64,000 nt of DNA from Ruminiclostridium papyrosolvens DSM 2782 (GTDB taxonomy: Bacteria > Bacillota > Clostridia > Acetivibrionales > DSM-1351), in the NCBI RefSeq assembly GCF_029318685.1, contig NZ_CP119677.1, forward strand, positions 4,145,001 to 4,209,000, read 5' to 3'. Positions 35,901-43,771 of this stretch are shown here, one piece after another. How positions within the stretch are numbered: the stretch's first letter is position 1; every line of letters begins with the position of its first letter. The position numbers were made by a program, and so were the translations under genes. The notes under the pieces were generated by a model. It worked only from the letters and a program-made list of their open reading frames with translations, did not search any database and was not told the DNA's origin.

Positions 35901-37303
35901 TTTTGAGTGTTGCAAATTGTATCATTGTACTTTTGAATTAGTTTTTTATCTTTGTCACTTAACTCAAATATCTCTTTTGAATAAGAGCCGTCAGGTTTAA
36001 TGCTTAGCACCAGTTCTTCATATTGCCTGAACATGGTTTCTATCAATTCTTCCTCAAATGCCTCCTCCACATAGTCCCATGTCATGAGCAACTTGCCGCT
36101 TATGTCCATAACCTGACAATCTAAAAGAACTTGGGGAGTTTGGCTTATTCCATATTTCAACTCTCCAAACTTGTCCAAAAGGCTGAATTTTTCATCATTA
36201 AAAATCATACTGGTAAAAACAATTGGCATAACAGCAGATGTTCCAAGTCCTCTGGCCTTGGATAACTCTTTTAGAAACTCCATTCCGTCAAAGGAGCTAT
36301 GCCTATAGGAAGCTGCAAACAAATCCCTGATGGCTGTTGCATTCTCCCAAAAATCGTCTTTTGAAATATCCCTTCTATATATGGGCAACAGCAATGCCTT
36401 CGTAAAATCTCCTATAACTCTGCTTATACTCTTATCATGCTTGGAACGACCTGTTATTGCCGAATTCAAAGTAAAGGAATCCTGATTACACCAACGCTCA
36501 AGTACCATAGCATAGGCTGTACAAAGAAGGATTGTGGGGGGTATTTTCTTTTCCTCTGCCATCTCTTTTATCTTTCCCCATGAACTGCTGTCAACAGTTG
36601 TTCCCAACCTTTTAAATTTAGGCAGTAATATTTTTTTATTTGATTTCAAAGGTAATTGAGGAGCTGACGGAAACTCTGTTAATTGCTCCATCCAAAAGTT
36701 TCTGTCTGTTTCATACCTTTTAGTCTTTTTTATATCCGTTAATTTATAAACATAATCTCTAAACGATGAATCTAAAGGTATTGGTTCAGTTTCTAAATCA
36801 TAGCAATCCATTACTTCATTTATTAAAACAATTAAACTCCCTGCATCAGCAATAAGCATATCAAAGTCACAAAACATGTATACTTTATCGCATTCTAATT
36901 GTGCCATTTTTATGTCAAATAAGGGCCAAGTATCAATCTTAAATACATGATGGGACATTTCTTCTCTTTTATATAATATGAATTCCTGCTTTTTCTCATT
37001 TGATAAATTAGTCAGGTCAAATCGTTCTACAATATAATCATTGACTTCTTCCAGTATTCTTTGCTGCCCTGTTTCTTCAATTACAGCTCTTAACATAGGC
37101 TGATTTTTAATAAGCTTATTAAGTGCCTTGTTAAATTTACCTATATCAAGATTATTTTCAAATTCATAATAAATGTGAGTTGACCGGCCTCCAAGCTCAA
37201 ATACGGGATTTCGTCCCATTAAATAAGCAGTCTGAACATTTGTTAGTGGAAAAACATTATTATCTTTACTCTTTTCATCTATACCCACGACAAATTCCCC
37301 CAT
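32936..37303 (-). CDS. One-module NRPS: Cy-A(Cys)-PCP-reductase
   Basis: This 1455-residue synthetase opens with a heterocyclisation (Cy) domain: FPLTNVQTAYLMGR near residue 18, the DxxxxDxxS-type box FDMLIADAGS near 148, IGDFTKALLLP and ISQTPQVLLD. The adenylation domain (about 460-960, YTSGSTGEPKG near 604) has pocket residues I read as D-L-Y-N-M-S-L-I-W-K, a cysteine code. A carrier domain has its serine in LGGDSLNV near 994. The C-terminal reductase has the NAD(P)H loop TGGTGFLGSHL near 1090 and the YAQSK pair. It should condense an acyl donor with cysteine, cyclise to a thiazoline and release an aldehyde or alcohol. The donor probably comes from the adjacent ACP and ligase. Confidence 0.92.
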   Translation of the reverse strand: MGEFVVGIDEKSKDNNVFPLTNVQTAYLMGRNPVFELGGRSTHIYYEFENNLDIGKFNKALNKLIKNQPMLRAVIEETGQQRILEEVNDYIVERFDLTNLSNEKKQEFILYKREEMSHHVFKIDTWPLFDIKMAQLECDKVYMFCDFDMLIADAGSLIVLINEVMDCYDLETEPIPLDSSFRDYVYKLTDIKKTKRYETDRNFWMEQLTEFPSAPQLPLKSNKKILLPKFKRLGTTVDSSSWGKIKEMAEEKKIPPTILLCTAYAMVLERWCNQDSFTLNSAITGRSKHDKSISRVIGDFTKALLLPIYRRDISKDDFWENATAIRDLFAASYRHSSFDGMEFLKELSKARGLGTSAVMPIVFTSMIFNDEKFSLLDKFGELKYGISQTPQVLLDCQVMDISGKLLMTWDYVEEAFEEELIETMFRQYEELVLSIKPDGSYSKEIFELSDKDKKLIQKYNDTICNTQKTTLQNIVSKAFETHTHKVAVKDGNSSFTYKELDLLTDRIAISLQSEGIGPGDFVGVSAARCAETVINILGVIKSGAAYVPINPEHPKERQNYIYQHSGCKKMLEPAYVHSITEDTCKRFDSDKKARTTDIAYVIYTSGSTGEPKGVVISNEAVCNTIMDINSRYSITENDKVIGISSFCFDLSVYDIFGSILAGAELYIAGNARNIPELIDIVTNEKITVWNTVPAIMELYIDELHRIEENKCHSASGTLRVVMLSGDWIPVSLPDKIRGKNSQVKIYSLGGATEASIWSIHYPIDRVDENWTSIPYGYPLANQMFYVLDNNLELCPVGVMGELYIGGIGVAIGYQKDIDKTKAAFIEHKSFGRVYRTGDFGVMNRNGYIEFKGRKDQQVKIRGHRIELGEIESVLIRHEAVENAAVIDYKDENGKVFLCAYIVSNSTFTCDVLSDWAATYLPDYMVPRQYVEVEEIPLTSNGKVNKKILPKPEIKQCETNYMAPGNDIEMELVRLWQEVLNLDKVGINEDFFDLGGDSLNVIKVITKASELGIRISLEDMYKYTTILSLAPYVSRSSSIAEDNIAKLRKTMDSLANYRPDINYEKDYKEYAEGFKEIQLQEGVAYNNIFITGGTGFLGSHLIRELLLKTQSKVYILVRGENENSAKDRLKRTWSHYFKEKDYIHEYSDRVSIIVGDISQVNFGLSQAEFDSLAEKTDCVIHSAAIINHYGLWEDYQRINIDGTRRITEFSKYKNKKELHYISTISTGFSVSRYENKNLFTEYDITHGDRSEIAYAQSKIYAEDITLSAQNEGINVKIYRLGFLVQSYQEGIFQTNEGESSIFSVLSMMMKLGSVPDLDAKIFDLTFVDQAAEAIALLLGVKEESNIYHIFNPNKISLVDFAQLFNELSDEVKIQSIDDFEKHLVNGGKKYNHLVAEIINLGLLEKSFDPTMLILPTCKRTETVLRNYGFEWGKMDSKRSADMLRIVNRIAKTIPDA

Positions 37304-37312
37304 TACTCTTTA

Positions 37313-37546
37313 TTAATCCTTTTGAGTTCTTTCAGACAAATAGGTCTTAATATCACTAAAGGTTTGTATGTTCCATAAATCTCTATCATTAATTTCAACC
37401 CCAAATTCATCTTCTAAATCAATAACCAAATCCACCAAATCCATTGAATCAAGACCTAAGTCCCCCACCAGCCTGGATTCGTCATTAATTTTATCAATGC
37501 CCACCTCCGCGTACCTTGCCAATATTTCTTTGATTTTCTCAATCAT
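37313..37546 (-). CDS. Stand-alone acyl/aryl carrier protein
   Basis: This 77-residue carrier protein has the phosphopantetheine serine in GDLGLDSMDLVDL near residue 34. Size and acidic helices match a free ACP. It lies 9 bp before the NRPS and 13 bp after the adenylate ligase, so it should be the acceptor for the ligase and the donor for the Cy domain. The NRPS has no upstream carrier of its own, which makes this ACP functionally necessary. The acyl group carried is unknown. Confidence 0.92.
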   Translation of the reverse strand: MIEKIKEILARYAEVGIDKINDESRLVGDLGLDSMDLVDLVIDLEDEFGVEINDRDLWNIQTFSDIKTYLSERTQKD

Positions 37547-37559
37547 GTTTCTTCTCCCC

Positions 37560-39173
37560 TTATCTTTTTATTTTATTAGTAGTAGTTTTTTCGAACTCAT
37601 TAGCTCGAAGCTTTATTTTTTGTATTTGTTTAAACATAGGCAGTAGTGAATTAATTTCTTTTATTTCTTTTGAAATTACAGCTTCAATTTCTTCAATATC
37701 CCTGCCCTCAAAAAGGTCATAATTCGGATAAATTTCAGCTTTAATAACGTCATCTTCACCGAATACAATAACCTCATTTATACAATCCAGTGCCAGTAGT
37801 TTGCCTTCAAGTTCTTCAGGGCTTACATTTTCCCCATTACTAAGCACTAAAAGGTTTTTTTTCCTACCTGTAATATACAGGTATCCATTTTTGCCGATAT
37901 ATCCAAGGTCACCTGTCTTAAACCAGCCATTTTCCATACAAGCTTCCGTAACTTCAGGATTTTTATAATACCCTTTCATTACATTCTTACCTTTGACCCA
38001 AATCTCATTGTCAACAATTTTTACACTACAGCCCCCACCAATCTTGCCAACGGAGCCACGCTCCCCATTCCTATCAGTATTTGCCGAAACCAGAGGAGAA
38101 CACTCTGTAATACCATATCCTTGTATTAGTTTTATCCCCATTGTTGTATAAAAATCAATTATCTCAACGGGCAGAAATGCACCTCCACAGACAAAAGTTC
38201 TAATATTTCCTCCAAGTACTTCAAGAATCTCTCCAAATAATTTTCGGCTGACATTAATATGGACCTTTTTTAGTATTTTAGTGATTTTCATTGCAGAACT
38301 GAACTTCTCATTTTTGTTTTGATTTGCAACCGCCTTTAATATCTCTTTCCTCAGCATCTCCAAAACTGCCGGTACCACAATCATTATTGTAGGTTTATAC
38401 GTCTTTAAATTTCTCTTCATCATTTTTAAGCTATCATTCAAGCAAATTGTTGCCCCGAAATAAATAGGTGTTAATATTCCAGCTGTTAATTCATATGTAT
38501 GATTGTTTGGCAAAATAGACAGGAGAATGTCCGTAACAGATACATCAATAACCTGGCTGCAATATGCAATATTGCTTGCAAGGTTCTCATGTGTTAATAC
38601 AATTGCCTTACTGTTTGAAGTTGTTCCTGATGAGAATACGATTTCAGCAGCAGTATCAGGTGATATCTCTGATTTAATATCTTTATGAGGAGTTTTCAGC
38701 ATGTCATACAAACAATGCATGTTATCGGATTTTTCATTGAAGTTCACGAAGTACTTTATGCTTCCTACAAATTCCTTTATTTTTAATGCAACGTCATGAT
38801 AATCATTATCAAATAGTAAGCAGTCCGCATCAACAAATTGAAGCTGCTCAATTATGGCCTCAACAGGTAATAATTTATCTATGGGAATAGCTACATACCC
38901 GGCATTCATAACGCCTAAGTACGACACCATCCATTCATAAGATGTTTTCCCTAAGATTGCAATATGCTTTTTCTCAAAATGCCATTCACTAAGTGCAGCT
39001 TCAAGAGATAAAATATCATCGAATACTTCCTTATATCTCTTCCCGTATGAAGTTCCATTTTTATTAAACTTAAATAGAATATTATCAGCATGATTGCTTA
39101 AACAAGTGTTCAGATATTCATGTATATTTTTAAATTGTTTCCGCTCAGTATAAAAAAAATTTCTTTTTTCCAT
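37560..39173 (-). CDS. Acyl-adenylate ligase loading the ACP (FadD/AMP-ligase type)
   Basis: This 537-residue ANL-superfamily enzyme has the phosphate loop FSSGTTSNSKAIVLTHENL near residue 180, GYGITECSP near 355, the hinge region KTGDLGYIGKNGYLYITGRKKNLLVLSNGENVSPEELE and a C-terminal Lys-containing end (ETTTNKIKR). It is closest in feel to long-chain fatty-acid ligases. It should adenylate a carboxylic acid (fatty or aryl) and transfer it to the adjacent ACP. It is the first gene of the cluster, behind a long AT-rich leader with AAGGAAG upstream of its ATG. A broken copy of its N-terminal part occurs at 56069-56151. Confidence 0.88.
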   Translation of the reverse strand: MEKRNFFYTERKQFKNIHEYLNTCLSNHADNILFKFNKNGTSYGKRYKEVFDDILSLEAALSEWHFEKKHIAILGKTSYEWMVSYLGVMNAGYVAIPIDKLLPVEAIIEQLQFVDADCLLFDNDYHDVALKIKEFVGSIKYFVNFNEKSDNMHCLYDMLKTPHKDIKSEISPDTAAEIVFSSGTTSNSKAIVLTHENLASNIAYCSQVIDVSVTDILLSILPNNHTYELTAGILTPIYFGATICLNDSLKMMKRNLKTYKPTIMIVVPAVLEMLRKEILKAVANQNKNEKFSSAMKITKILKKVHINVSRKLFGEILEVLGGNIRTFVCGGAFLPVEIIDFYTTMGIKLIQGYGITECSPLVSANTDRNGERGSVGKIGGGCSVKIVDNEIWVKGKNVMKGYYKNPEVTEACMENGWFKTGDLGYIGKNGYLYITGRKKNLLVLSNGENVSPEELEGKLLALDCINEVIVFGEDDVIKAEIYPNYDLFEGRDIEEIEAVISKEIKEINSLLPMFKQIQKIKLRANEFEKTTTNKIKR

Positions 39174-39323
39174 TATTAAATACTCTTCCTTATTAAAAAA
39201 TTATAAATTCCTGTAATACATTTATTTGAAGTGCGACCTTAAACATACTATCCATGGACATCATTTTCATTTTATAGATTTTATGTAAATATAATAATTA
39301 TTTTCCATATTTGTTATAATAAT

Positions 39324-39352
39324 AATTTATATTATTTGTAGACTGCTGTCAA
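39324..39352 (-). promoter_or_regulatory. Likely promoter of the NRPS cluster
   Basis: On the minus strand a perfect TTGACA (39352-39347) is followed, 15-17 bases on, by TATAAATT, a fair -10 region. The leader to the ligase would be about 145 bases and is AT-rich. I found no riboswitch in it. The remainder of 39174-39413 shows no gene. Confidence 0.5.
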
Positions 39353-39413
39353 TTTATTTTGAATGATAGACTTAAATGGTAATTTTTGTAACATATGATT
39401 ATTTTTAATTTAA

Positions 39414-39455
39414 TTGACATTCGCAAATAACGCATGTTACTATTAACCTATGTTA
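39414..39455 (+). promoter_or_regulatory. PadR-gene promoter with two TAAC-N4-GTTA dyads
   Basis: TTGACA (39414-39419) and TACTAT (39438-39443) are 18 bases apart. Two identical-format dyads TAAC-GCAT-GTTA (39428-39439) and TAAC-CTAT-GTTA (39444-39455) flank and overlap the -10 box, spaced 16 bp centre to centre. A partial third copy (TAACATATGATTA) lies near 39389. The placement fits autorepression by the PadR protein. Confidence 0.65.
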
Positions 39456-39476
39456 TTAGTAAATGAGGTGTAGTTA

Positions 39477-40400
39477 ATGTCAATTCAATTAGCAATATTA
39501 GGAATACTGAGTTGGAGACCATCAACAGGCTATGAGCTTAAAAAGATTTTTGAGGATTCTTCTTTCATGTATTGGTCAGGTAACAATAATCAAATATACA
39601 AAGCTCTAACCAATCTTGAAGACGAGGGTTTTGTTACAAATGAATTAATCCATCAGGACAACTCTCCTTCAAAAAAAATATATACCATAACGGAAGACGG
39701 ACTCAAAGAACTTAAAAATTGGCTTTTGTCATCGCCGGAGGCTCCTGAGATAAAGAAGACATTTTTAGTACAGTTTGCATGGTCGGATATATTGAGTAAT
39801 GAAGAACTAAGTGAGCTGCTCTCAAAATATGAAAATGAAATAAAGCTGCAATTAATTATGGAAAAAGAAAAATACAGACGCGCTCTTCATTCACCTAACC
39901 GAAGCGCCAGAGAAGGCTTAATATGGGAAATGATTTCGGAAAATATTATTTCAACCTACAAAAATGAACTTAATTGGGTGCAAGCAACACGTCAGAAATT
40001 GCTTGCAAATAAAGCAGAGGAGGAAAAAGACAAAATGAATTATGAAATAAGAGAAATAGGAAACAAAAAATATATTGAAGTGGTTTCTGCCACTGAACCT
40101 TTAAGTTCAGAAAATACCGCACTTGATTTGATTGCTCTATGCTGGGAACACGAGTGTAATGCACTAATGATACACTACGAAGCCTTATCGGAAGACTTCT
40201 TTAAACTTAAAACAAAAGTAGCCGGCAGTATTATTCAAAAATTTGTAAACTATGGCATTAAAGCTGCTGCTATTGTTCCTCAAGAGCCACTTCAAAAAGG
40301 CCGTTTTAAAGAAATGGCCTCGGAAACCAACAAAGGTAATCACTTCAGACTGTATGAAAGTAAAGAAGAAGCTGAAAAATGGCTGTTGGAGCTTTACTAA
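39477..40400 (+). CDS. PadR-family regulator with C-terminal DUF4180 domain
   Basis: This 307-residue protein has an N-terminal PadR winged helix (ILGILSWRPSTGYELKKIF, IYKALTNLEDEGFV) and the PadR-AlphaHelical dimerisation region to about residue 180. A linker leads to a DUF4180 domain (about 190-307: LDLIALCWEHECNALMIHYEALSEDFFKLKTKVAGSIIQKFVNYGIKAA and NKGNHFRLYES). DUF4180 probably acts as a ligand-sensing domain, though its ligand is not known. GAGGTG lies 7 bases before the ATG. It is divergent from the NRPS cluster and is its likely regulator. Its last 25 codons are duplicated at 56178-56256. Confidence 0.87.
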   Translation: MSIQLAILGILSWRPSTGYELKKIFEDSSFMYWSGNNNQIYKALTNLEDEGFVTNELIHQDNSPSKKIYTITEDGLKELKNWLLSSPEAPEIKKTFLVQFAWSDILSNEELSELLSKYENEIKLQLIMEKEKYRRALHSPNRSAREGLIWEMISENIISTYKNELNWVQATRQKLLANKAEEEKDKMNYEIREIGNKKYIEVVSATEPLSSENTALDLIALCWEHECNALMIHYEALSEDFFKLKTKVAGSIIQKFVNYGIKAAAIVPQEPLQKGRFKEMASETNKGNHFRLYESKEEAEKWLLELY

Positions 40401-40421
40401 ATAACGGCATTTCGTTGCAAT

Positions 40422-40458
40422 AAAAAAACAACCTCTCAGAGGTGAAAGGTTGTTTTTT
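40422..40458 (+). terminator. Terminator after the padR gene
   Basis: AAAAACAACCT and AGGTTGTTTTT form an 11-bp stem around a 12-base loop, ending in a T-run on the plus strand. It lies 22 bases after the padR stop. Confidence 0.85.
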
Positions 40459-40519
40459 GTAATTGCAGCTTTATTGAGTTGTTTAATTTATGAGGGTTTC
40501 TATTTTTTCAGTTTTTAAA

Positions 40520-40845
40520 TTATAGTATCCTTGCTGAAACAGCCTCTGCTGCTTGTTTAGGTGATATTTTACTGACATCAATTTTCTCTGTATTTAGGCA
40601 ATCATACTTTTTAATTCTGCCGATACTTCTTTGAATTATGTCTTTAATTCTTATTCCGTTCTCTACATCTTTATTCAACCTATTTTTAAAAGATTTTTGC
40701 GAAAGAAGCTCATCAATTATCCACTGCTTTTGTTTCCTCATTAACCGTAAACGGAGTCATATCCCAACACCAGTCACCATCGAGAAAAACATTTTGCTTC
40801 GGTTTGGTATTGGCGGAAATAAATCCAAAAATAATTGGTATCTCC
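40520..40845 (-). pseudogene. Internally deleted P-loop/nucleotide-kinase-like gene
   Basis: Two pieces of one protein family lie in different frames. Upstream, bases about 40840-40730 encode NVFLDGDWCWDMTPFTVNEETK. Downstream, 40741-40520 encodes QWIIDELLSQKSFKNRLNKDVENGIR through IKKYDCLNTEKIDVSKISPKQAAE. In the family I recall (small P-loop kinase-like proteins with a GDWCWDM motif) these segments are separated by some 40-50 residues. Here they abut with a frame change at EETK/QWII, and the P-loop N-terminus is missing. A 73-residue frame from ATG 40741 remains open but is probably not functional. Confidence 0.65.
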
Positions 40846-40850
40846 CGGCT

Positions 40851-42458
40851 TTATCCCAAATACTTTTTTAAAGTTGCCCGAACAGCTCCAGGACCTGTTA
40901 ACATTTCACCAAACATGTTCTGGATGCGCTCACCCATACCGATGGCATATAGGTCCGAGCCGAAAATATTCACGTTAGACAGTATGCTTGACAGGCTGGG
41001 TATAGGTCCACCAAGGGTTGCACCGCCCAATTTCGCTTGAAGTTCCTCCAGCATTGGGTCCGGGCTCAAATTCATAGACTTTCCTACATCATCCACAGCA
41101 AGAAGATACCTACACCAGGCTGCAATGGCCAGAGAAATACCCGTTAGTTTTTCAATCTTCAATGTTTCGTTTTCCACATAAGATTTTATCGTTTCCCCAA
41201 AACGGATTCCCACTTTTTGTGAGGTATCTGTTGCAATTCTCATGGTAGTATCAGGAATATAAGGGTTTGTAAACCTTTTGTAGAATACTTCATCCAGAAA
41301 TTCCTTCGGACTGATTATTTCAGGATCTACCACTACCGGCAGTCCTTCTACATAGCCGATCCGCTCAACCAAGCGTGATATATCTTTATCCTTTACAGCT
41401 TCAAATACCATGGTATATCCTAAAAGCCAGCCAACAATGGCAATAGCGGTATGTAAAGGATTCAAACAAGTAGTCACTTTCATGGTTTCAATCTTATTTA
41501 CAGTTACACGGTCTGTAAGCCAAATGCCCTTGGCCTTTTCAAGAGGGAAGCGGCCATTGGGAAAATCGTCCTCAATAAAGAGGTACTGGCTGACTTCAGA
41601 GTTAACAAAGGGCGCAATATAGGTGTTCTTGCTGGTAACAACAACTCCCATATTCTCGACGCCTTTAGCTTCAATGGCTTTCTGGATGTCTTCTGAAGGT
41701 CTGGGAGTAATTCTGTCGATCATTGACCATGGGAAGGATACGGTTTTTCCGTCCTTCAAGTAAGCTACAAAGCCTTCCTCTACATAGCCCTTGGCTAGCC
41801 AGGCCTCTGCAATGGTAAGCACTGCGGCACAAAGCTTTTCTCCATTTTTTGCACAATTGTCAGTGCTGACCAATGCAACAGGATACTTGCCTGCCAGATA
41901 CCTTTTGTGCATTAGTGCCACCAATCTGCTCATGACATGAATGGGTGCCTCTAAACCGTTTTCGATATCGCTTTGAATGACTCCCAGGAAATTTCTTGCA
42001 CTGTCGCGAACCGCATAGCCTTTTTCCGTAATGGTAAATGTAACCATTTTGAGAGAAGGCTGCTGGAATACCCAGACCAACCGGTTCCATTCCTCTGTGC
42101 GGGACGGATTTCCCACGATTGCTTCGCCGATGCTTGCAATAACCTTCATGTCGAGACTTCCATCAGCATCCGCAAGAACATTGAGTGTCAACATATCATA
42201 TTTTCTATAAACATTGTCAATTATTTCTTCGTCAAAGGTTTCTACTGCTATTATTCCTGTTTCTGCAGTACCTGCTTCCAGTAATTCCTGATGGCAGGCC
42301 GACATGAAGCCTCGGAATATATTTCCTGCACCGAAATGTACCCATTCCGGAAAACTTGCGGTCTTTTTCAGCATTGCATCCACATCAAATTTTGGTATCT
42401 CAATGCCTGATTTCTGCCATGCTACTGTATTTTTTAGACTTTCCCTGCTCAGTTTCAT
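40851..42458 (-). CDS. uxuB: D-mannonate oxidoreductase / fructuronate reductase
   Basis: This 535-residue member of the long-chain mannitol dehydrogenase family interconverts D-fructuronate and D-mannonate with NAD(H). The N-terminal nucleotide site is seen in FPEWVHFGAGNIFRGF. The catalytic region includes LVSTDNCAKNGEKL and KIETMKVTTCLNPLHTAIA, with the Lys and Asn-x-x-His of the family. Its ATG overlaps the stop of uxuA by 4 bases, so the two are co-translated. That pairing supports the uxuB assignment over mannitol or altronate dehydrogenases. Confidence 0.9.
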   Translation of the reverse strand: MKLSRESLKNTVAWQKSGIEIPKFDVDAMLKKTASFPEWVHFGAGNIFRGFMSACHQELLEAGTAETGIIAVETFDEEIIDNVYRKYDMLTLNVLADADGSLDMKVIASIGEAIVGNPSRTEEWNRLVWVFQQPSLKMVTFTITEKGYAVRDSARNFLGVIQSDIENGLEAPIHVMSRLVALMHKRYLAGKYPVALVSTDNCAKNGEKLCAAVLTIAEAWLAKGYVEEGFVAYLKDGKTVSFPWSMIDRITPRPSEDIQKAIEAKGVENMGVVVTSKNTYIAPFVNSEVSQYLFIEDDFPNGRFPLEKAKGIWLTDRVTVNKIETMKVTTCLNPLHTAIAIVGWLLGYTMVFEAVKDKDISRLVERIGYVEGLPVVVDPEIISPKEFLDEVFYKRFTNPYIPDTTMRIATDTSQKVGIRFGETIKSYVENETLKIEKLTGISLAIAAWCRYLLAVDDVGKSMNLSPDPMLEELQAKLGGATLGGPIPSLSSILSNVNIFGSDLYAIGMGERIQNMFGEMLTGPGAVRATLKKYLG

Positions 42459-43534
42459 ACCTTTTTTCTCCTTTCCAGTTCATAGGCATCCCATAGACCT
42501 AGAAGATACATTACTCCCAAAGCACGGTCGTACATGCCGTAACCGGGACGGCAGAATTTTTCTTCTCCCCAGATATGACGGCCATGATCGGGGCGTGTAT
42601 ATCCTTTAAATCCAATCTCATGATATGCCTTTACAATCTTATCTACAGGAACGCTTCCGTCACTGGTACGGTGGGAGGTTTCAATAAAATCCCCGTTATC
42701 AAAACACTTGACGTTTCTGATATGGGCAAAGTGAATCCTATCACCGAATTCGCGGATCATTGCCGGAATATCATTAGCCGGGCTTGCACCCAACGAACCT
42801 GAGCACAATGTGAGACCATTGTAAGGGCTGTCTACCAACTTCAAGAAACGGCGGATATGTTCACTGCTGCGGATAATACGCGGTAATCCATAAATAGGCT
42901 GAGGTGGATCATCCGGATGGATAGCCATCTTCACATCACATTCTTCACATACGGGTATTATGCGTTCCAGAAAATACTTACAGTTCTCTGTAAGCTTTTC
43001 TTCGTCAATACCCTTATATGCATCAAAAAGTTCTTCGATTTTCGCCAAACGCTCAGGTTCCCAACCAGGCATGGTAAAATCCGATCCCTTTTCAAGAACT
43101 CTGTCTATCAGTTCCTTTGGAGGCAGTTCTGCCTTTTTCTTATCATAAAAGAGTGCATTGGAACCATCGGGCATTTCATTGTACAGGTCGGTACGTACCC
43201 AGTCAAATACAGGCATAAAGTTATAGCATATGACTTTCACGCCCACCTTTGCCAGTTTTCTGATTGTGTCAATATAGATATCAATATATTTGTCCCTTTC
43301 CGGTGACCCTATCTTAATAGAATCATGGATATTTACACTTTCTACCACTTCCGGATGAAAACCATAGCTACGGATTAGGTCCGCCTCCGCTTCGATTCTT
43401 TCAAGTTCCCAAACTTCACCGGCCAATTTATCATGCAAAGACCACACAATTCCCTCTACTCCGGGGATTTGTCTGATTTGTTCCAGTGTTACGCTGTCAT
43501 TTCCAACACCATACCATCGCCATGTCATTTTCAT
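42455..43534 (-). CDS. uxuA: Mannonate dehydratase
   Basis: This 359-residue TIM-barrel enzyme dehydrates D-mannonate to 2-keto-3-deoxygluconate and is metal dependent. Characteristic segments are MTWRWYGVGNDSVTLEQIRQIPGV at the start, YNFMPVFDWVRTDL, MAIHPDDPPQPIYGLPRI and HIRNVKCFDNGDFIETSHRTSDG with conserved His, Cys and Asp ligands. AGGAGAG precedes the ATG. With uxuB it forms a two-gene uronate catabolic operon. The downstream kinase and aldolase are not in the window. Confidence 0.95.
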   Translation of the reverse strand: MKMTWRWYGVGNDSVTLEQIRQIPGVEGIVWSLHDKLAGEVWELERIEAEADLIRSYGFHPEVVESVNIHDSIKIGSPERDKYIDIYIDTIRKLAKVGVKVICYNFMPVFDWVRTDLYNEMPDGSNALFYDKKKAELPPKELIDRVLEKGSDFTMPGWEPERLAKIEELFDAYKGIDEEKLTENCKYFLERIIPVCEECDVKMAIHPDDPPQPIYGLPRIIRSSEHIRRFLKLVDSPYNGLTLCSGSLGASPANDIPAMIREFGDRIHFAHIRNVKCFDNGDFIETSHRTSDGSVPVDKIVKAYHEIGFKGYTRPDHGRHIWGEEKFCRPGYGMYDRALGVMYLLGLWDAYELERRKKV

Positions 43535-43615
43535 AGTAGTACTCTCCTAATCTTATTTATTTTCAGCTACCAGTTTTCCTTAAAATATATTTTATTGAAA
43601 TACCCGTCCTCCATC

Positions 43616-43771
43616 TTAAAAGCTCTGTTTATTAACCGTCAAAGCAATATTTCTGGCAGAAGCAATTTTTTCATCCCTCCCCCTCTTATTCCTTTTATAG
43701 TTACTTCCAATCCTATCTGCAGTAATTATAGCTGCAGCCACAGTCTCTACCGATACAGGATACAAACGGAG
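43616..43771 (-). other. In-frame open stretch after the Gfo/Idh stop codon
   Basis: After the TAG that ends the oxidoreductase gene, the same frame stays open for about 51 codons to a TAA at 43616. It encodes a plausible-looking sequence (VETVAAAIITADRIGSNY, RDEKIASARNIALTVNK). It may be the remnant of a deleted gene or a lost C-terminal extension. I do not recognise the family. The rest of the gap to uxuA (43535-43615) shows only a poor promoter candidate. Confidence 0.35.

Noticed and set aside
41860-42139. Two short minus-strand frames inside uxuB
   Set aside because: They overlap uxuB in other frames and encode no recognisable domain.
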